64,000 bases of DNA, taken from Actinacidiphila bryophytorum (GTDB lineage: Bacteria; Actinomycetota; Actinomycetes; Streptomycetales; Streptomycetaceae). The notes below the pieces were generated by a model, which made no database searches, was not told where the DNA came from, and saw nothing but the letters and a program-made list of their open reading frames with translations. Shown here in pieces: positions 16,039 through 25,701 of the stretch (the stretch's first letter is position 1; each line of letters opens with the position of its first letter). Location: assembly GCF_016916835.1 (NCBI RefSeq), contig NZ_JAFFIX010000007.1, positions 268,134 to 332,133 on the forward strand, read 5' to 3'. The position numbers and the translations under genes are program-made.

Positions 16039-17457
16039 TCATGCGGCGGCGCCGGATGCGGTGGTGCGGGCGGCCTCGATGGCTCCTGCGAGGCGTTCGA
16101 GTACGGCCTCGGCCTGCTCGTCGGTGATCGTCAGCGGTGGCAGCAGCCGGGCGACGCTGCCGTGCCTGCCGCCGAGTTCGATGATCAGCCCGCGGCGCAG
16201 CGCCTCGCGCTGGATCTGCGCGGCCAGGTGCGGGGCCGCGGGCTGGGCACCGTAGTCGTCCGGCTCCGCGTCGGCGTCCACGATCTCGACGCCGATCATC
16301 AGACCGCGGCCCCTGACGTCGCCGATGCACGCGTGGTGCGCGGCCAGTCCGCGCAGGCGGCTGAGCATGCGCGCGCCGATCGAATCGGCCCGCTCGTCCA
16401 GGGCGTTGCGGCGGACGAAGCGCAGCGTCGCCGTGCCGGCGGCCATGGCCAGCTGGTTGCCGCGGAAGGTGCCGGCGTGCGCGCCGGGCAGCCAGCCGTC
16501 CAGCTCCTCGCGGTAGACGATGACGGCCAGCGGCAGGCTGCCGCCGATGGCCTTGGACATCACCATGACGTCGGGCACGATGCCGCTGCGCTCGACGGCC
16601 CAGAAGGTGCCGGTCCTGCCGACCCCGGTCTGCACCTCGTCGACGACCAGCGGGATGCCGCGGTCCGCGGTGATCGTCCGCATGCGCCGCAGCCAGCCGT
16701 CCGGGGCCGGGATCACACCGCCTTCGCCCTGCACCGCTTCGAGCAGCATCGCCGCGGGCGGGCGCACACCGCCCTTGGGGTCGTCCAGCAGGTGTGCTGT
16801 CCAGCGCGCGGACAGTTCCGCGCCCCGCTCGCCGCCGACGCCGAAGGGGCAGCGGTAGTCGTACGGGTAGGGCAGCCGGGTGATCTGTGCGTCGGAGCCG
16901 CGGACGGCCGCGCGGACCGCGGTGTCACCCGTTGCGGCGAGTGCCGCGGCGGTCATGCCGTGGTAGGCGCCGGAGAAGGCGAGCAGCCCGTCGCGGCCTG
17001 TGGCGGTCGTGGCGAGTTTGATGGCCGCCTCGACGGCGTCGGTGCCCGCGGGACTGCAGAACTGGATGCGGCCGTGGCCGGCCAGTGCGGGCGGCAGCGT
17101 CTCGAAGAGGGCCGTGGTGAAGGCGTCCTTGACCGGCGTGGCGAGATCCAGCACATGCAGCGGCGCACCGGAGTCGAGGACACCCCTGATGGCCTCCAGC
17201 ACGACGGGGTGGTTGTGGCCGAGCGCCAGGGTGCCCGCTCCCGACAGGCAGTCCAGGTAGCGGCGGCCGTCGGCGCCCTCGACGGTCATGCCGCGGGCGC
17301 GCACCGGGACCACCGGCAGCGACCGCGCATAAGTGCGGGCCGCCGACTCGCGCTGCGCCTGCCTGCGCAGGATCCCCTCCGCCGCCGCCATGCCGTTCCG
17401 CCCGTCAAAGCCTCCGGCCGCCGCGAGATGTTCCGACGCGCTCGAAATGGCCGCCAC
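16039..17457 (-). CDS. Diaminobutyrate--2-oxoglutarate aminotransferase-like enzyme
   Basis: 472 residues, fold-type I PLP enzyme (class III aminotransferase). PLP contacts are the SPAGTDAVEAAIK stretch, Asp273 in VVDEVQTG, and the Schiff-base Lys302 in MSKAIGG. The closest known types are RhbA/AcsF/EctB, which make L-2,4-diaminobutyrate from aspartate semialdehyde. With NIS synthetases downstream, a siderophore role (diaminobutyrate building block) is more likely than ectoine, since ectA and ectC are absent. The GTG start follows GGAGGAG. It is first in the operon; I see no TTAGGTTAGGCTAACCTAA-type iron box in the 216 bases upstream. Confidence 0.9.
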   Translation of the reverse strand: MAAISSASEHLAAAGGFDGRNGMAAAEGILRRQAQRESAARTYARSLPVVPVRARGMTVEGADGRRYLDCLSGAGTLALGHNHPVVLEAIRGVLDSGAPLHVLDLATPVKDAFTTALFETLPPALAGHGRIQFCSPAGTDAVEAAIKLATTATGRDGLLAFSGAYHGMTAAALAATGDTAVRAAVRGSDAQITRLPYPYDYRCPFGVGGERGAELSARWTAHLLDDPKGGVRPPAAMLLEAVQGEGGVIPAPDGWLRRMRTITADRGIPLVVDEVQTGVGRTGTFWAVERSGIVPDVMVMSKAIGGSLPLAVIVYREELDGWLPGAHAGTFRGNQLAMAAGTATLRFVRRNALDERADSIGARMLSRLRGLAAHHACIGDVRGRGLMIGVEIVDADAEPDDYGAQPAAPHLAAQIQREALRRGLIIELGGRHGSVARLLPPLTITDEQAEAVLERLAGAIEAARTTASGAAA

Positions 17458-17673
17458 GTGCTGTCTCCTCCGAGTCGCCTGCCGTCGCTACGTCCCCCGT
17501 CCGTACTAACGACGCGGTGACGGACCGATCACGGGCCGCACACAGAAGTTTCACGGCGGAACCGGTGAGCAGGCGGTGACCGTCCATCACACCGATGGCG
17601 CGAGCTGCGCCGTCCGTGCCGGGCACCCGCAACTGCGGCACCGGCATGCAGACTTCGCAGGGGGCTCACGTTC

Positions 17674-18840
17674 ATGTCATCGAAACGCCGTTCGCTGATG
17701 GCGGCCGCAGCCGTGGCGGCCCTGGTGGCCACCGCCGGCGCGTGCAAGTCGTCGGACTCCGAGGGCACTTCCACGCCCGCGCCGACAAGGACGGCCACGG
17801 TGAAGCCGAAGCTCGACCTCTCCCTTCCCACGTCGCTGCCGACCAGCATCGACGACCTGAAGAGATGGGAGGAGGCGTACAAGCGCGGCGCGTGGAAGAA
17901 CTGGGACAAGTCCCAGTGGCTGCGCAAGGCGGCGGATTTCGTCAACCCGGTGATCGACGGCCTGTGGAACGACGACCGGATGAAGGGGGCCGACCCCGAG
18001 GACAAGAACGTCCCCGTCGACGTTCCCGCCGACCAGGGCCAGACCGACCGCACGCCCGCCCCCGTGGTGGCCCGGCCGGTGGCCACGCCGTACCACCAGA
18101 GCGCGCCCGCCGTGGGGAAGCTGTTCTTCGACAGCCCCAAGGGCTCGATGGTCTGCTCGGCGACCGTCATCCAGGACCCGGCGCACCCGGGCAAGTCCAA
18201 CCTCGTCTGGACGGCCGGGCACTGCGTGCACGCGGGGGCCGACGGCGGCTGGTACCGCAACATCGCCTTCGTACCCGCCTACAACGACTCCGGCAGGAGC
18301 GCCGCGGACCTGAAGAACGCGGGGCGTGACGTCCTGGCGCCCTACGGGGTCTTCTGGGCCGACGGGGCGAGCACGTCGCAGCAGTGGATAGACACCGGGG
18401 CCGAGTCGGGCGGCAGCGGTTCGCCCTACGACTTCGCGGTGCTGCACGTGCAGCCGGAGAAGGGCGGCAAGTCGCTGGAGGAGACGGTGGGTTCCGCCAT
18501 GCCGGTGTGGTTCGACGCCCCCGCGACGGCGCAGGTCGGCACGCTGAACGCATGGGGGTATCCCGCGGCGCCGCCCTACGACGGCCAGCGCATGTTCGAC
18601 TGCGCGGGCAAGCCCGGGCGGCTGTCCCTCGACGCGCAGCAGCCCACCGAGTACCGCATCGGCTGCACCATGACCGCGGGTTCCTCCGGCGGCGGCTGGT
18701 TCGCCAAGCGGCCCGACGGCACGACCGCGCTGGTCAGCAACACCTCGATCGGCCCGGTGACAGCGACATGGCTCGCCGGTCCGCGGCTCGGTGCGGACGC
18801 CGAGAAGGTCTTCGACGCCGTCAGCAAGAAGTTCAGCTGA
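17674..18840 (+). CDS. Secreted trypsin-like serine peptidase, probable lipoprotein
   Basis: 388 residues. The N-terminal signal (RR, then an Ala-rich core) ends in TAGAC with Cys24, a lipobox-like site. The chymotrypsin-fold triad is visible: His183 (TAGHC), Asp253 (YDFAV) and Ser338 (GSSGG). Cys161/Cys184 and Cys310/Cys331 probably form disulfides. The spacer of about 110 residues before the peptidase domain is charged and Pro-rich. It probably acts outside the membrane on protein substrates. It is divergent from the siderophore operon and convergent with hflX. Confidence 0.87.
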   Translation: MSSKRRSLMAAAAVAALVATAGACKSSDSEGTSTPAPTRTATVKPKLDLSLPTSLPTSIDDLKRWEEAYKRGAWKNWDKSQWLRKAADFVNPVIDGLWNDDRMKGADPEDKNVPVDVPADQGQTDRTPAPVVARPVATPYHQSAPAVGKLFFDSPKGSMVCSATVIQDPAHPGKSNLVWTAGHCVHAGADGGWYRNIAFVPAYNDSGRSAADLKNAGRDVLAPYGVFWADGASTSQQWIDTGAESGGSGSPYDFAVLHVQPEKGGKSLEETVGSAMPVWFDAPATAQVGTLNAWGYPAAPPYDGQRMFDCAGKPGRLSLDAQQPTEYRIGCTMTAGSSGGGWFAKRPDGTTALVSNTSIGPVTATWLAGPRLGADAEKVFDAVSKKFS

Positions 18841-18852
18841 GGCCGCAGGCCC

Positions 18853-18910
18853 GGTAAAAAGAACGAAGAATGGGCGAGGCCCCGTCTCCAGGAGACAGGG
18901 CCTCGCCCAT
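18853..18910 (-). terminator. Terminator between peptidase and hflX
   Basis: A 13-bp perfect stem (18870-18882 with 18898-18910), extended by an inner GTCTCC/GGAGAC pair. On the minus strand it is followed by a T-rich tail, so it best serves hflX, and probably the peptidase too. Confidence 0.88.
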
Positions 18911-18921
18911 TGCCGGGTCGG

Positions 18922-20418
18922 TCAGTGGTGCGCGGCGAGGGTGAAGGGGGCGAGTTCCGCCGCCAGCTCCTCGTGCACCCGGACCTTGAGCAGGGTGCCG
19001 TCGCCGGTGTGCTCCTCGGAGAGGACCTCACCGCCCGCGTGCACCCGGGACACCAGCCCGCCGTGCGTGTAGGGCACCAGGGCCTCCACCTCCACGTCCG
19101 GGCGCGGCAGCTCGTCGTCGATCATCTCCAGCAGGGCTTCGATGCCCTTGCCGGTGCGCGCCGACACCGCGATGGCGTGCTTCTCGTTGCGCAGCAGCCG
19201 CTGCAGGACCATCGGGTCCGCGGCGTCCGCCTTGTTGATCACGACGATCTCGGGCACATCGAGCGCGCCGACGTCGCGGAACACCTCGCGGACCGCCGCG
19301 AGCTGCTCCTCGGGCACCGGGTGCGAACCGTCCACCACGTGCAGGATCAGGTCGGCGTCCGCGACCTCCTCCATGGTGGAGCGGAAGGCCTCCACCAGGT
19401 GGTGCGGCAGGTGCCGGACGAATCCGACGGTGTCCGCGAGGGTGTAGAGCCGCCCGCTGGGCGTCTCCGCCCTGCGCACGGTCGGGTCGAGGGTGGCGAA
19501 CAGCGCGTTCTCCACCAGGACTCCGGCACCGGTGAGCCGGTTGAGCAGCGAGGACTTCCCCGCGTTGGTGTAGCCGGCGATGGCCACCGACGGCACCTTG
19601 TGACGCTTGCGCTCCTGGCGCTTGAGGTCGCGGCTGGTCTTCATCTCCGCGATCTCCCGGCGCATCTTGGCCATCTTCTCGCGGATGCGGCGCCGGTCGG
19701 TCTCGATCTTGGTCTCACCGGGACCACGGGTTGCCATGCCGCCGCCGGACGAGCCGGAGCCGCCACCACCCATCTGCCGGGACAGCGACTGGCCCCAGCC
19801 GCGCAGCCTCGGCAGCATGTACTGCATCTGGGCGAGCGAGACCTGCGCCTTGCCCTCACGGGACTTGGCGTGCTGGGCGAAGATGTCCAGGATCAGCGCG
19901 GTGCGGTCGACGACCTTGACCTTCACCACGTCTTCAAGATGGATGAGCTGGCCGGGGCTCAGCTCACCGTCGCAGACCACGGTGTCGGCGCCGCTCTCCA
20001 GGACGATGTCCCGCAGCTCCTGCGCCTTGCCCGAGCCGATGTACGTGGCCGGGTCCGGCTTGTCGCGGCGCTGGATGACGCCGTCGAGGACGAGTGCGCC
20101 CGCGGTCTCGGCGAGTGCCGCCAGCTCGGCCAGCGAGTTCTCGGCGTCGTCCACGGTCCCCGAGGTCCAGACGCCGACGAGCACCACGCGCTCCAGCCGC
20201 AGCTGCCGGTACTCGACCTCGGTGACGTCCTCCAGCTCGGTGGACAGTCCCGCGACCCTGCGGAGCGAAGCGCGCTCGGAGCGGTCGAACTGGTCGCCGT
20301 CCCGGTCTTCGTCGATGTGCGCACTCCAGGCGACGTCCTCTTCCATCAGGGCGTCGGCCCGAAGGCTCTCGGGGAGGCGCTGGCGGTTGTTCGAAGAGGA
20401 AGAAGAGGAGGAGGTCAT
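18922..20418 (-). CDS. hflX: Ribosome-associated GTPase HflX
   Basis: 498 residues. The N-terminal HflX domain is followed by a glycine-rich linker with the GGGMATRGPGETKIETDRR signature, then the GTPase domain: G1 GYTNAGKSS, G3 DTVGF, G4 NKAD. HflX splits stalled 70S/100S ribosomes during stress (known for the family). The ATG at 20418 follows AGGATCCG. The N-terminus has a run of seven serines. A reading to 20589 adds 57 residues with no family support. Confidence 0.95.
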   Translation of the reverse strand: MTSSSSSSSNNRQRLPESLRADALMEEDVAWSAHIDEDRDGDQFDRSERASLRRVAGLSTELEDVTEVEYRQLRLERVVLVGVWTSGTVDDAENSLAELAALAETAGALVLDGVIQRRDKPDPATYIGSGKAQELRDIVLESGADTVVCDGELSPGQLIHLEDVVKVKVVDRTALILDIFAQHAKSREGKAQVSLAQMQYMLPRLRGWGQSLSRQMGGGGSGSSGGGMATRGPGETKIETDRRRIREKMAKMRREIAEMKTSRDLKRQERKRHKVPSVAIAGYTNAGKSSLLNRLTGAGVLVENALFATLDPTVRRAETPSGRLYTLADTVGFVRHLPHHLVEAFRSTMEEVADADLILHVVDGSHPVPEEQLAAVREVFRDVGALDVPEIVVINKADAADPMVLQRLLRNEKHAIAVSARTGKGIEALLEMIDDELPRPDVEVEALVPYTHGGLVSRVHAGGEVLSEEHTGDGTLLKVRVHEELAAELAPFTLAAHH

Positions 20419-20694
20419 CGGATCCTTAGGTCGGTCGGAAGAGGTCCGGCACCCGTTCGTGCCGTCACTACGATGGTCGCACGCCGGGCGGTCGCGGTCA
20501 CGCGGGTTTCCCGGCGGGTGCGCAGAACGTGAGGACCACCCGTACGGGTGAGGCCGGCCGGGAACGCGGTCGCACAGCCACCCGTTCACTCAGAGTAATC
20601 ATCGAGACGGAACAGCCGGCTCGGTGGCGGATCTGAGGGGGTGGGCGCGGTGCGCGAGCGCAGGACGGCAGGAGAAGGAAAGGCCGCGGCGAGG

Positions 20695-22902
20695 TCAGCT
20701 GCGGCAGGCGGTGACCGCGGGCTTGGCGCGGTAGACGTCGTAGACACCGGGCACCGCCCGCATGGCGCGCATGAGGCCGGCGAGCGCCTGCGGGTCGGGC
20801 AGCTCCACCGTGTACGTGTGGCGAACGCGGTGCTCCTGCGGTGGTTCCACCGCGGCAGAGACGATGCCGACGCCCTCGGTGGCGATCACCTCGGTGAGGT
20901 CGGCGAGCAGCCGCGGGCGGCTCAGCGCCTCGGCGAGCACCGTGGCGCGGTAGCCGCCGGCCGGGGTGACGTCCCGCCACCCGACGGGTACGGAGGTGCG
21001 GCCGGCCGCGGTCATCCGGGCGGTGCTGGGGCACTCGACCCGGTGGACGGTCACGGCCCCACCCCTGATGACGAAGCCCGTCACCGCATCGGGCGGGACG
21101 GGCGTACAGCAGCGGGCGAGCCGCACCGCGGCACCGGGCAGGTCGGCGACGGCCACCGGCTGGGCGGACGGGACGCTGCTGGCCGCCCGGGCGGGCCGGG
21201 CGGCGGGGGCGGCGGCCGGCTGGTCGTCGTCCACCGGGGCGGGATGCTCGGCCAGCCAGCGGGTGATGGCGATCCGGGCGGCGGGCGTGGTGGCGTGCTC
21301 CAGCCACTCCGCGGCCGGGTGCGAGGCCGCCGCGTCGTCCAGCAGCAGCTGCAGGCTGTCGCCGTCGCGCAGCCGGGTCCCCAGCGGCGCGAGCCGGCCG
21401 TTGACCCGTACGCCGATACACCTGCGGCCGCCCTCACCGTGCACCGCGTAGGCGGCGTCCACGCAGCTCGCACCGGCCGGCAGCCGGATCGTCCCGGAGG
21501 CGTCGCCGCCCTCCGCGGTGAAGACGGTGATCTCCCGGTCCTGGGCGAGGTCGTCCCGCAGGGCCGACCAGAAGGTGTCGGGGTCGGGTGCGTCACGCTG
21601 CCATTCGAGCAGCCGGGCGAGCCATCCGGGCTGGGTCGGGTCCACCCTCCCCCAGGCCTCGGCGACGGCGGAGCGCGCGGCGGTCCTGCCCGCGCCGCCC
21701 GCGGCCGGCGGCGCGGTGCCGTCGGCGGCCTGCAGGTGCTCCGCGGTGGCGTGCGGGTCGCCGAGCGCGATCACCCCGGCCTCCGCCACCCGGTGCATCT
21801 GCCGGGTGCGGACCAGGACTTCGGCGATACGGCCGCGGCCGTCGGCGATGGCGGTGTGCAGCGACTGGTAGAGGTTGAACTTGGGGGCGGCGATGAAGTC
21901 CTTGAACTCGGCGATCACCGGGGTGAAGCAGGTGTGCAGCTCGCCGAGCACCGCGTAGCAGTCGGCGTCCTCGCCGACCAGGACAAGCAGCCTGCCGAAG
22001 TCGCCGCCGCCGAGCTGGGCGCCGCCGCGTTTGAGCAGCAGCCGGTGGACGGAGACCGCGTGCCGGGGCCTGATGGCCACCTCCGCCGCGATGTCCGCCT
22101 CGCGCAGCACCTTGCGCAGGTCCTCGGCGATCGTGGCCAGCAGGTCGGGCCGCTCGGCGTTGGCGGCGATCATGGCCTGGGTACGGGCGTACTCGGCGGG
22201 GTGGAGGATCGCGAAGACCCGGTCCTCCAGCTCGGTCTTGAGCGCCTGCACCCCGAGGCGCTCGGCCAGCGGGATCAGCACGTCCCGGGTGACCTTGGCG
22301 ATCCTGGCCTGCTTGTCGGGCCGCATCACCCCGAGGGTGCGCACATTGTGCAGCCGGTCGGCGAGCTTGATCGACATCACGCGCACGTCGCTGCCGGTGG
22401 CGACCAGCATCTTGCGGAAGGTCTCGGGCTCCGCCGCGGCTCCGTGGTCGACCTTCTCCAGCTTGGTGACCCCGTCCACCAGGTAGGTCACCTCGGCGCC
22501 GAACTCCTCGCGCACCTGATCCAGGGTCACGTCGGTGTCCTCGACGGTGTCGTGGAGCAGGGAGGCCGTCAGCGTGGTGGTCTCGGCGCCGAGTTCGGCG
22601 AGGATCAAGGTGACGGCGAGCGGGTGGGTGATGTACGGCTCCCCGCTCTTGCGGGTCTGCCCGCGGTGCGAGGACTCGGCGAGCACATAGGCGCGGCGCA
22701 GCGTCTCGACGGCTTCCGGGCCTGCCTGCGGGTGCCGGGCGCGGTGGACCTTGATGAGGTGCTCGATGGCGCCGGGCAGCCGGTCCCTGGTGCCTGGGCC
22801 GAGCAGCGCGGCCCGGCCGAGCCGGCGCAGGTCGATGCGCCGCAGACCGCGTCGGCGGGCCTCGGCGGCGCGCTGGACGTCCATCGCGTTGTCTGCGCTC
22901 AT
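20695..22902 (-). CDS. rshA: RelA/SpoT-family protein with degenerate synthetase domain
   Basis: 735 residues from the ATG at 22902, which has a GGAGGTG site; an ATG six codons upstream is weaker. The HD hydrolase domain is intact (His79, His93, HD at 117-118 with EDT, KLADRLHN). The synthetase domain keeps EFKDFIAAPKFNLYQSLHT but the ATP-binding RxKHxxS motif reads RPRHAVSVHRL and lacks the usual lysines. TGS (about 440-500) and C-terminal ACT-like domains follow. It may therefore mainly hydrolyse (p)ppGpp (inference). The gene name is taken from the S. coelicolor RelA paralogue at this position, from memory. Confidence 0.88.
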   Translation of the reverse strand: MSADNAMDVQRAAEARRRGLRRIDLRRLGRAALLGPGTRDRLPGAIEHLIKVHRARHPQAGPEAVETLRRAYVLAESSHRGQTRKSGEPYITHPLAVTLILAELGAETTTLTASLLHDTVEDTDVTLDQVREEFGAEVTYLVDGVTKLEKVDHGAAAEPETFRKMLVATGSDVRVMSIKLADRLHNVRTLGVMRPDKQARIAKVTRDVLIPLAERLGVQALKTELEDRVFAILHPAEYARTQAMIAANAERPDLLATIAEDLRKVLREADIAAEVAIRPRHAVSVHRLLLKRGGAQLGGGDFGRLLVLVGEDADCYAVLGELHTCFTPVIAEFKDFIAAPKFNLYQSLHTAIADGRGRIAEVLVRTRQMHRVAEAGVIALGDPHATAEHLQAADGTAPPAAGGAGRTAARSAVAEAWGRVDPTQPGWLARLLEWQRDAPDPDTFWSALRDDLAQDREITVFTAEGGDASGTIRLPAGASCVDAAYAVHGEGGRRCIGVRVNGRLAPLGTRLRDGDSLQLLLDDAAASHPAAEWLEHATTPAARIAITRWLAEHPAPVDDDQPAAAPAARPARAASSVPSAQPVAVADLPGAAVRLARCCTPVPPDAVTGFVIRGGAVTVHRVECPSTARMTAAGRTSVPVGWRDVTPAGGYRATVLAEALSRPRLLADLTEVIATEGVGIVSAAVEPPQEHRVRHTYTVELPDPQALAGLMRAMRAVPGVYDVYRAKPAVTACRS

Positions 22903-23097
22903 CGGCACCTCCGGCAGCATGAACCGGCGGCGGAAGCCCTCACACGACCCGCGGGGCCGCGCCGGTGATTGATGCTATCGAGCCCACCACGTGCGGCTGT
23001 CGCGCTCTCGCCGAGAGTGATCCCCATCACCCGTTCGAGGGATGGTGTACGGGGATTCCTGGCGTATTGTGCTCCGGCGCGAACGGCCGAGCAGGGG

Positions 23098-24006
23098 TCA
23101 GCCGGCGGGGTGAGGTGTCCAGAGGGCGGGGTCGATGACGCCCTCGGCGACGATGACCGCCGGCCCGGTCATCTCGATCAGGCCGTCGGTGTCCTCGGTG
23201 ATCACCAGCCGGCCGCCGGGGACGTCGACGGTGTAGGTCACCGGGTGGCCGGTGACCGCGGGGTCGAGGCCGTCACGGCGGGCGGTGGCGACCATCACGG
23301 CGCAGGCCCCGGTGCCGCAGGACCGGGTCTCGCCCGAGCCGCGTTCATGGACGCGCATGGCCACGTGGCGCGGCCCGCGGTCGACCACGAACTCGACGTT
23401 GGTGCCTGCGGGGTAGGCCGCTGCGGGGGCGACGGCGGGGGCGCGGAAGAGGTCCCCCGCGTCGTCCAGGTCGTCGACGAAGACCACGGCGTGCGGATTG
23501 CCCATGTTGACGTTCAGCGCGGGCCAGCTGCGGGCGCCGACGGTGACCGTGACCGCGCCCCCGGGCAGGTTCGCGCGGCCCATGCCCGCGGTGATGCCGC
23601 CGGGGGCACCGTCGTCGCCGTCCTTGGCGATGTGGACCTCGCGCACGCCGGCGCGGGTGGCGACGGCCAGGTCACCCGCTTCGGCGAGGCCGGCCCGCTG
23701 CAGGTAGCGGGCGAAGACGCGGACGCCGTTGCCGCACATCTCGGCGATGCTGCCGTCGCTGTTGCGGTAGTCCATGAACCACTCGGCCCGGTCGGCCAGC
23801 GCGGCCGCCTCGGGGTGGGCGGCGGACCGGACGACGCGCAGCAGGCCGTCGCCGCCGATCCCGGCGCGGCGGTCGCACAGCCGGGCCACCTGGGCCGCGG
23901 ACAGGTCGAGCAGGCCGTCCGGGTCGGGGACGATCACGAAGTCGTTCTCGGTGCCGTGGCCCTTGAGGAAGGTCGAGGGGGCGGTGCCGTGGCTCGCATC
24001 AGTCAC
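23098..24006 (-). CDS. dapF: Diaminopimelate epimerase
   Basis: 302 residues. It converts LL- to meso-diaminopimelate for lysine and peptidoglycan synthesis. The two catalytic cysteines are seen: Cys91 (EMCGNG) and Cys230 (SCGTGAC). Streptomyces walls use LL-DAP, so here it mainly supplies lysine. GTG start. It lies upstream of rshA, with the small membrane-protein gene and miaA before it on the same strand. Confidence 0.97.
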   Translation of the reverse strand: MTDASHGTAPSTFLKGHGTENDFVIVPDPDGLLDLSAAQVARLCDRRAGIGGDGLLRVVRSAAHPEAAALADRAEWFMDYRNSDGSIAEMCGNGVRVFARYLQRAGLAEAGDLAVATRAGVREVHIAKDGDDGAPGGITAGMGRANLPGGAVTVTVGARSWPALNVNMGNPHAVVFVDDLDDAGDLFRAPAVAPAAAYPAGTNVEFVVDRGPRHVAMRVHERGSGETRSCGTGACAVMVATARRDGLDPAVTGHPVTYTVDVPGGRLVITEDTDGLIEMTGPAVIVAEGVIDPALWTPHPAG

Positions 24007-24111
24007 AGGTCGATCGTACGCGGACCGGCGGTTCCGCCGTCACGGCGGGCAGGTCGGCCGTAAGGGGAGCGGGCAGGTCGGGCGGTGCAGGGGCCGGGTC
24101 CGTGCGCGGGG

Positions 24112-24672
24112 TCAGCGCAGCCGGGCGACGCGCCAGACGGCCAGCGCGGCGAGCACCACCGTCGCGGCGGCGTATCCGGCGACGAAGCGCCAGTCGACCC
24201 GGGCGCCCGAGCCGCGGGCGGGCAGGCCCGGCCAGGTGTAGCCGACCCGGCGGGCCGCGGTCAGGCCCCAGCCCGCGGAGCAGCAGCACAGCAGCAAGCC
24301 GAGCATGGCGACGACCGGTCCCGCGTCGCCGGACTCGAAGGCGAGAGGGAAGGCGAACATGAGCGACCCGCCCACCGCGAGCGCGATGATCGGCGCCAGC
24401 TGCCAGATCCGCAACCGCCGTTGCGGGCGCAGCTCGCGGAAGGACTGGGCACCGTCGAGCGGCAGGACCGGGTCGATGGTGCTCAGCGGGTCCAGCGGGT
24501 CGAGCCCGTCGATCGGGTCGCCGAGCGGGTCGAGGGACTCCAAGTGGGCCAGTCCTTCGAGGTGTTCCGTGCGGTCTCCCGGGACACCGTCGATCTCCTG
24601 TGACGCATGGGACTCGTAGGAGTCCGCTGCTGAGTCGCGCCCCTGGGGGGTGTCGCGTGGGCCGGCTGCCAT
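24112..24672 (-). CDS. Conserved membrane protein of unknown function
   Basis: 186 residues. The acidic N-terminal half carries DPLG/DPID/LDPLDPL repeats. Three hydrophobic segments follow (about residues 92-112, 120-142 and 163-183). A CCC run sits in the second. The ATG at 24672 follows GGGAGGG; a TTG six codons upstream is less likely. It lies between miaA and dapF, a position that seems conserved in Streptomyces (memory). No function can be assigned. Confidence 0.75.
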   Translation of the reverse strand: MAAGPRDTPQGRDSAADSYESHASQEIDGVPGDRTEHLEGLAHLESLDPLGDPIDGLDPLDPLSTIDPVLPLDGAQSFRELRPQRRLRIWQLAPIIALAVGGSLMFAFPLAFESGDAGPVVAMLGLLLCCCSAGWGLTAARRVGYTWPGLPARGSGARVDWRFVAGYAAATVVLAALAVWRVARLR

Positions 24673-24777
24673 CGCCACGCGCCCTCCCAAGTCTCCGACA
24701 CCGTAGCTAGATGCTCGATGATGGCACGGTCGGAGTGCTGCTCCTGGACGCCTGAGCGTCCCGATGCCATCACGTGA

Positions 24778-25701
24778 TCAGGCTGTGACCGCTTCTTCGA
24801 GCAACGTCAGCGCATGGTCGGTGAGTTCCGGGTCCGCGGCAGTGAGCCAGTGCACACGTCCGTCGCGCCGGAACCACGAGTCCTGGCGCCGCGCGAAACG
24901 TTTCGTGGCCCGCACGGTGTCCTCGCGCGCCTGCTCCTCGGTGCACTCCCCCGCGAGTGCGGCCAGCACCTGCTGGTAGCCCAGGGCGCGGGAGGCGGTG
25001 CGGCCCTCGCGCAGCCCGGCCGCCTCAAGGGTGCGGACCTCCTCGACCAGACCCGCCGCCCACATGCGGTCCACCCGCAAGGCGATGCGCTCGTCGAGCA
25101 GCGGCCGCGGGACGTCAAGACCGAGCTGCACGGTGTCATAGACCGACTGCAGCTCCTCGGTCTGCGGCAGGTTGGCGGTGAAGGGCCGGCCGGTGATCTC
25201 GACCACTTCCAGGGCGCGGACGATGCGGCGGCCGTTGCTCGGCAGGATCGCCTGGGCGGCGGCCGGGTCGACGGCGGCCAGCCGGGCGTGCAGGGCGCCG
25301 GGGCCCCGCATGTCGAGTTCGGCTTCCAGCCTGGCCCGCACGGCGGCGTCCGTGCCGGGGAACTCCAGCGGGTCGATCGCTGCGCGGACGTACAGCCCGG
25401 AGCCGCCGACCAGCACCGGGACACGGCCCTCCGCGTGCAGGCGGTCGATCTGGGCGCGGGCCAGCCGCTGGTAGTCGGCGACGTTCGCGGCCTGCGTCAC
25501 GTCCCAGATGTCCAGCAGATGGTGCGGGACGCCCTGCCGCTCCTCCGGCGGGAGTTTGGCGGTGCCGATGTCCATGCCGCGGTAGAGCTGCATCGAGTCG
25601 GCGTTGATCACCTCGCCGCCCAGAGTCCGGGCCAGGGCCACCCCGAGATCCGACTTGCCTGCCGCGGTGGGGCCGACGACGGCGATCACACGGTTCTTCA
25701 C
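24778..25701 (-). CDS. miaA: tRNA dimethylallyltransferase
   Basis: 307 residues. It adds dimethylallyl to A37 of tRNAs that read UNN codons; miaB in this window carries out the following methylthiolation. P-loop GPTAAGKSD near residue 10, catalytic DSMQLYRGMDIGTAK and C-terminal TKRFARRQ. The GTG start at 25701 gives the family N-terminus. Upstream in-frame extensions are not supported. Confidence 0.96.
   Translation of the reverse strand: MKNRVIAVVGPTAAGKSDLGVALARTLGGEVINADSMQLYRGMDIGTAKLPPEERQGVPHHLLDIWDVTQAANVADYQRLARAQIDRLHAEGRVPVLVGGSGLYVRAAIDPLEFPGTDAAVRARLEAELDMRGPGALHARLAAVDPAAAQAILPSNGRRIVRALEVVEITGRPFTANLPQTEELQSVYDTVQLGLDVPRPLLDERIALRVDRMWAAGLVEEVRTLEAAGLREGRTASRALGYQQVLAALAGECTEEQAREDTVRATKRFARRQDSWFRRDGRVHWLTAADPELTDHALTLLEEAVTA

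Noticed and set aside
16039..17457. Aminotransferase as EctB of an ectoine pathway
   Set aside because: No ectA, ectC or ectD nearby. The operon partners are siderophore synthetases.
17458..17673. Possible iron box upstream of the siderophore operon
   Set aside because: No sequence close to TTAGGTTAGGCTAACCTAA on either strand; only scattered TAA/TTA triplets.
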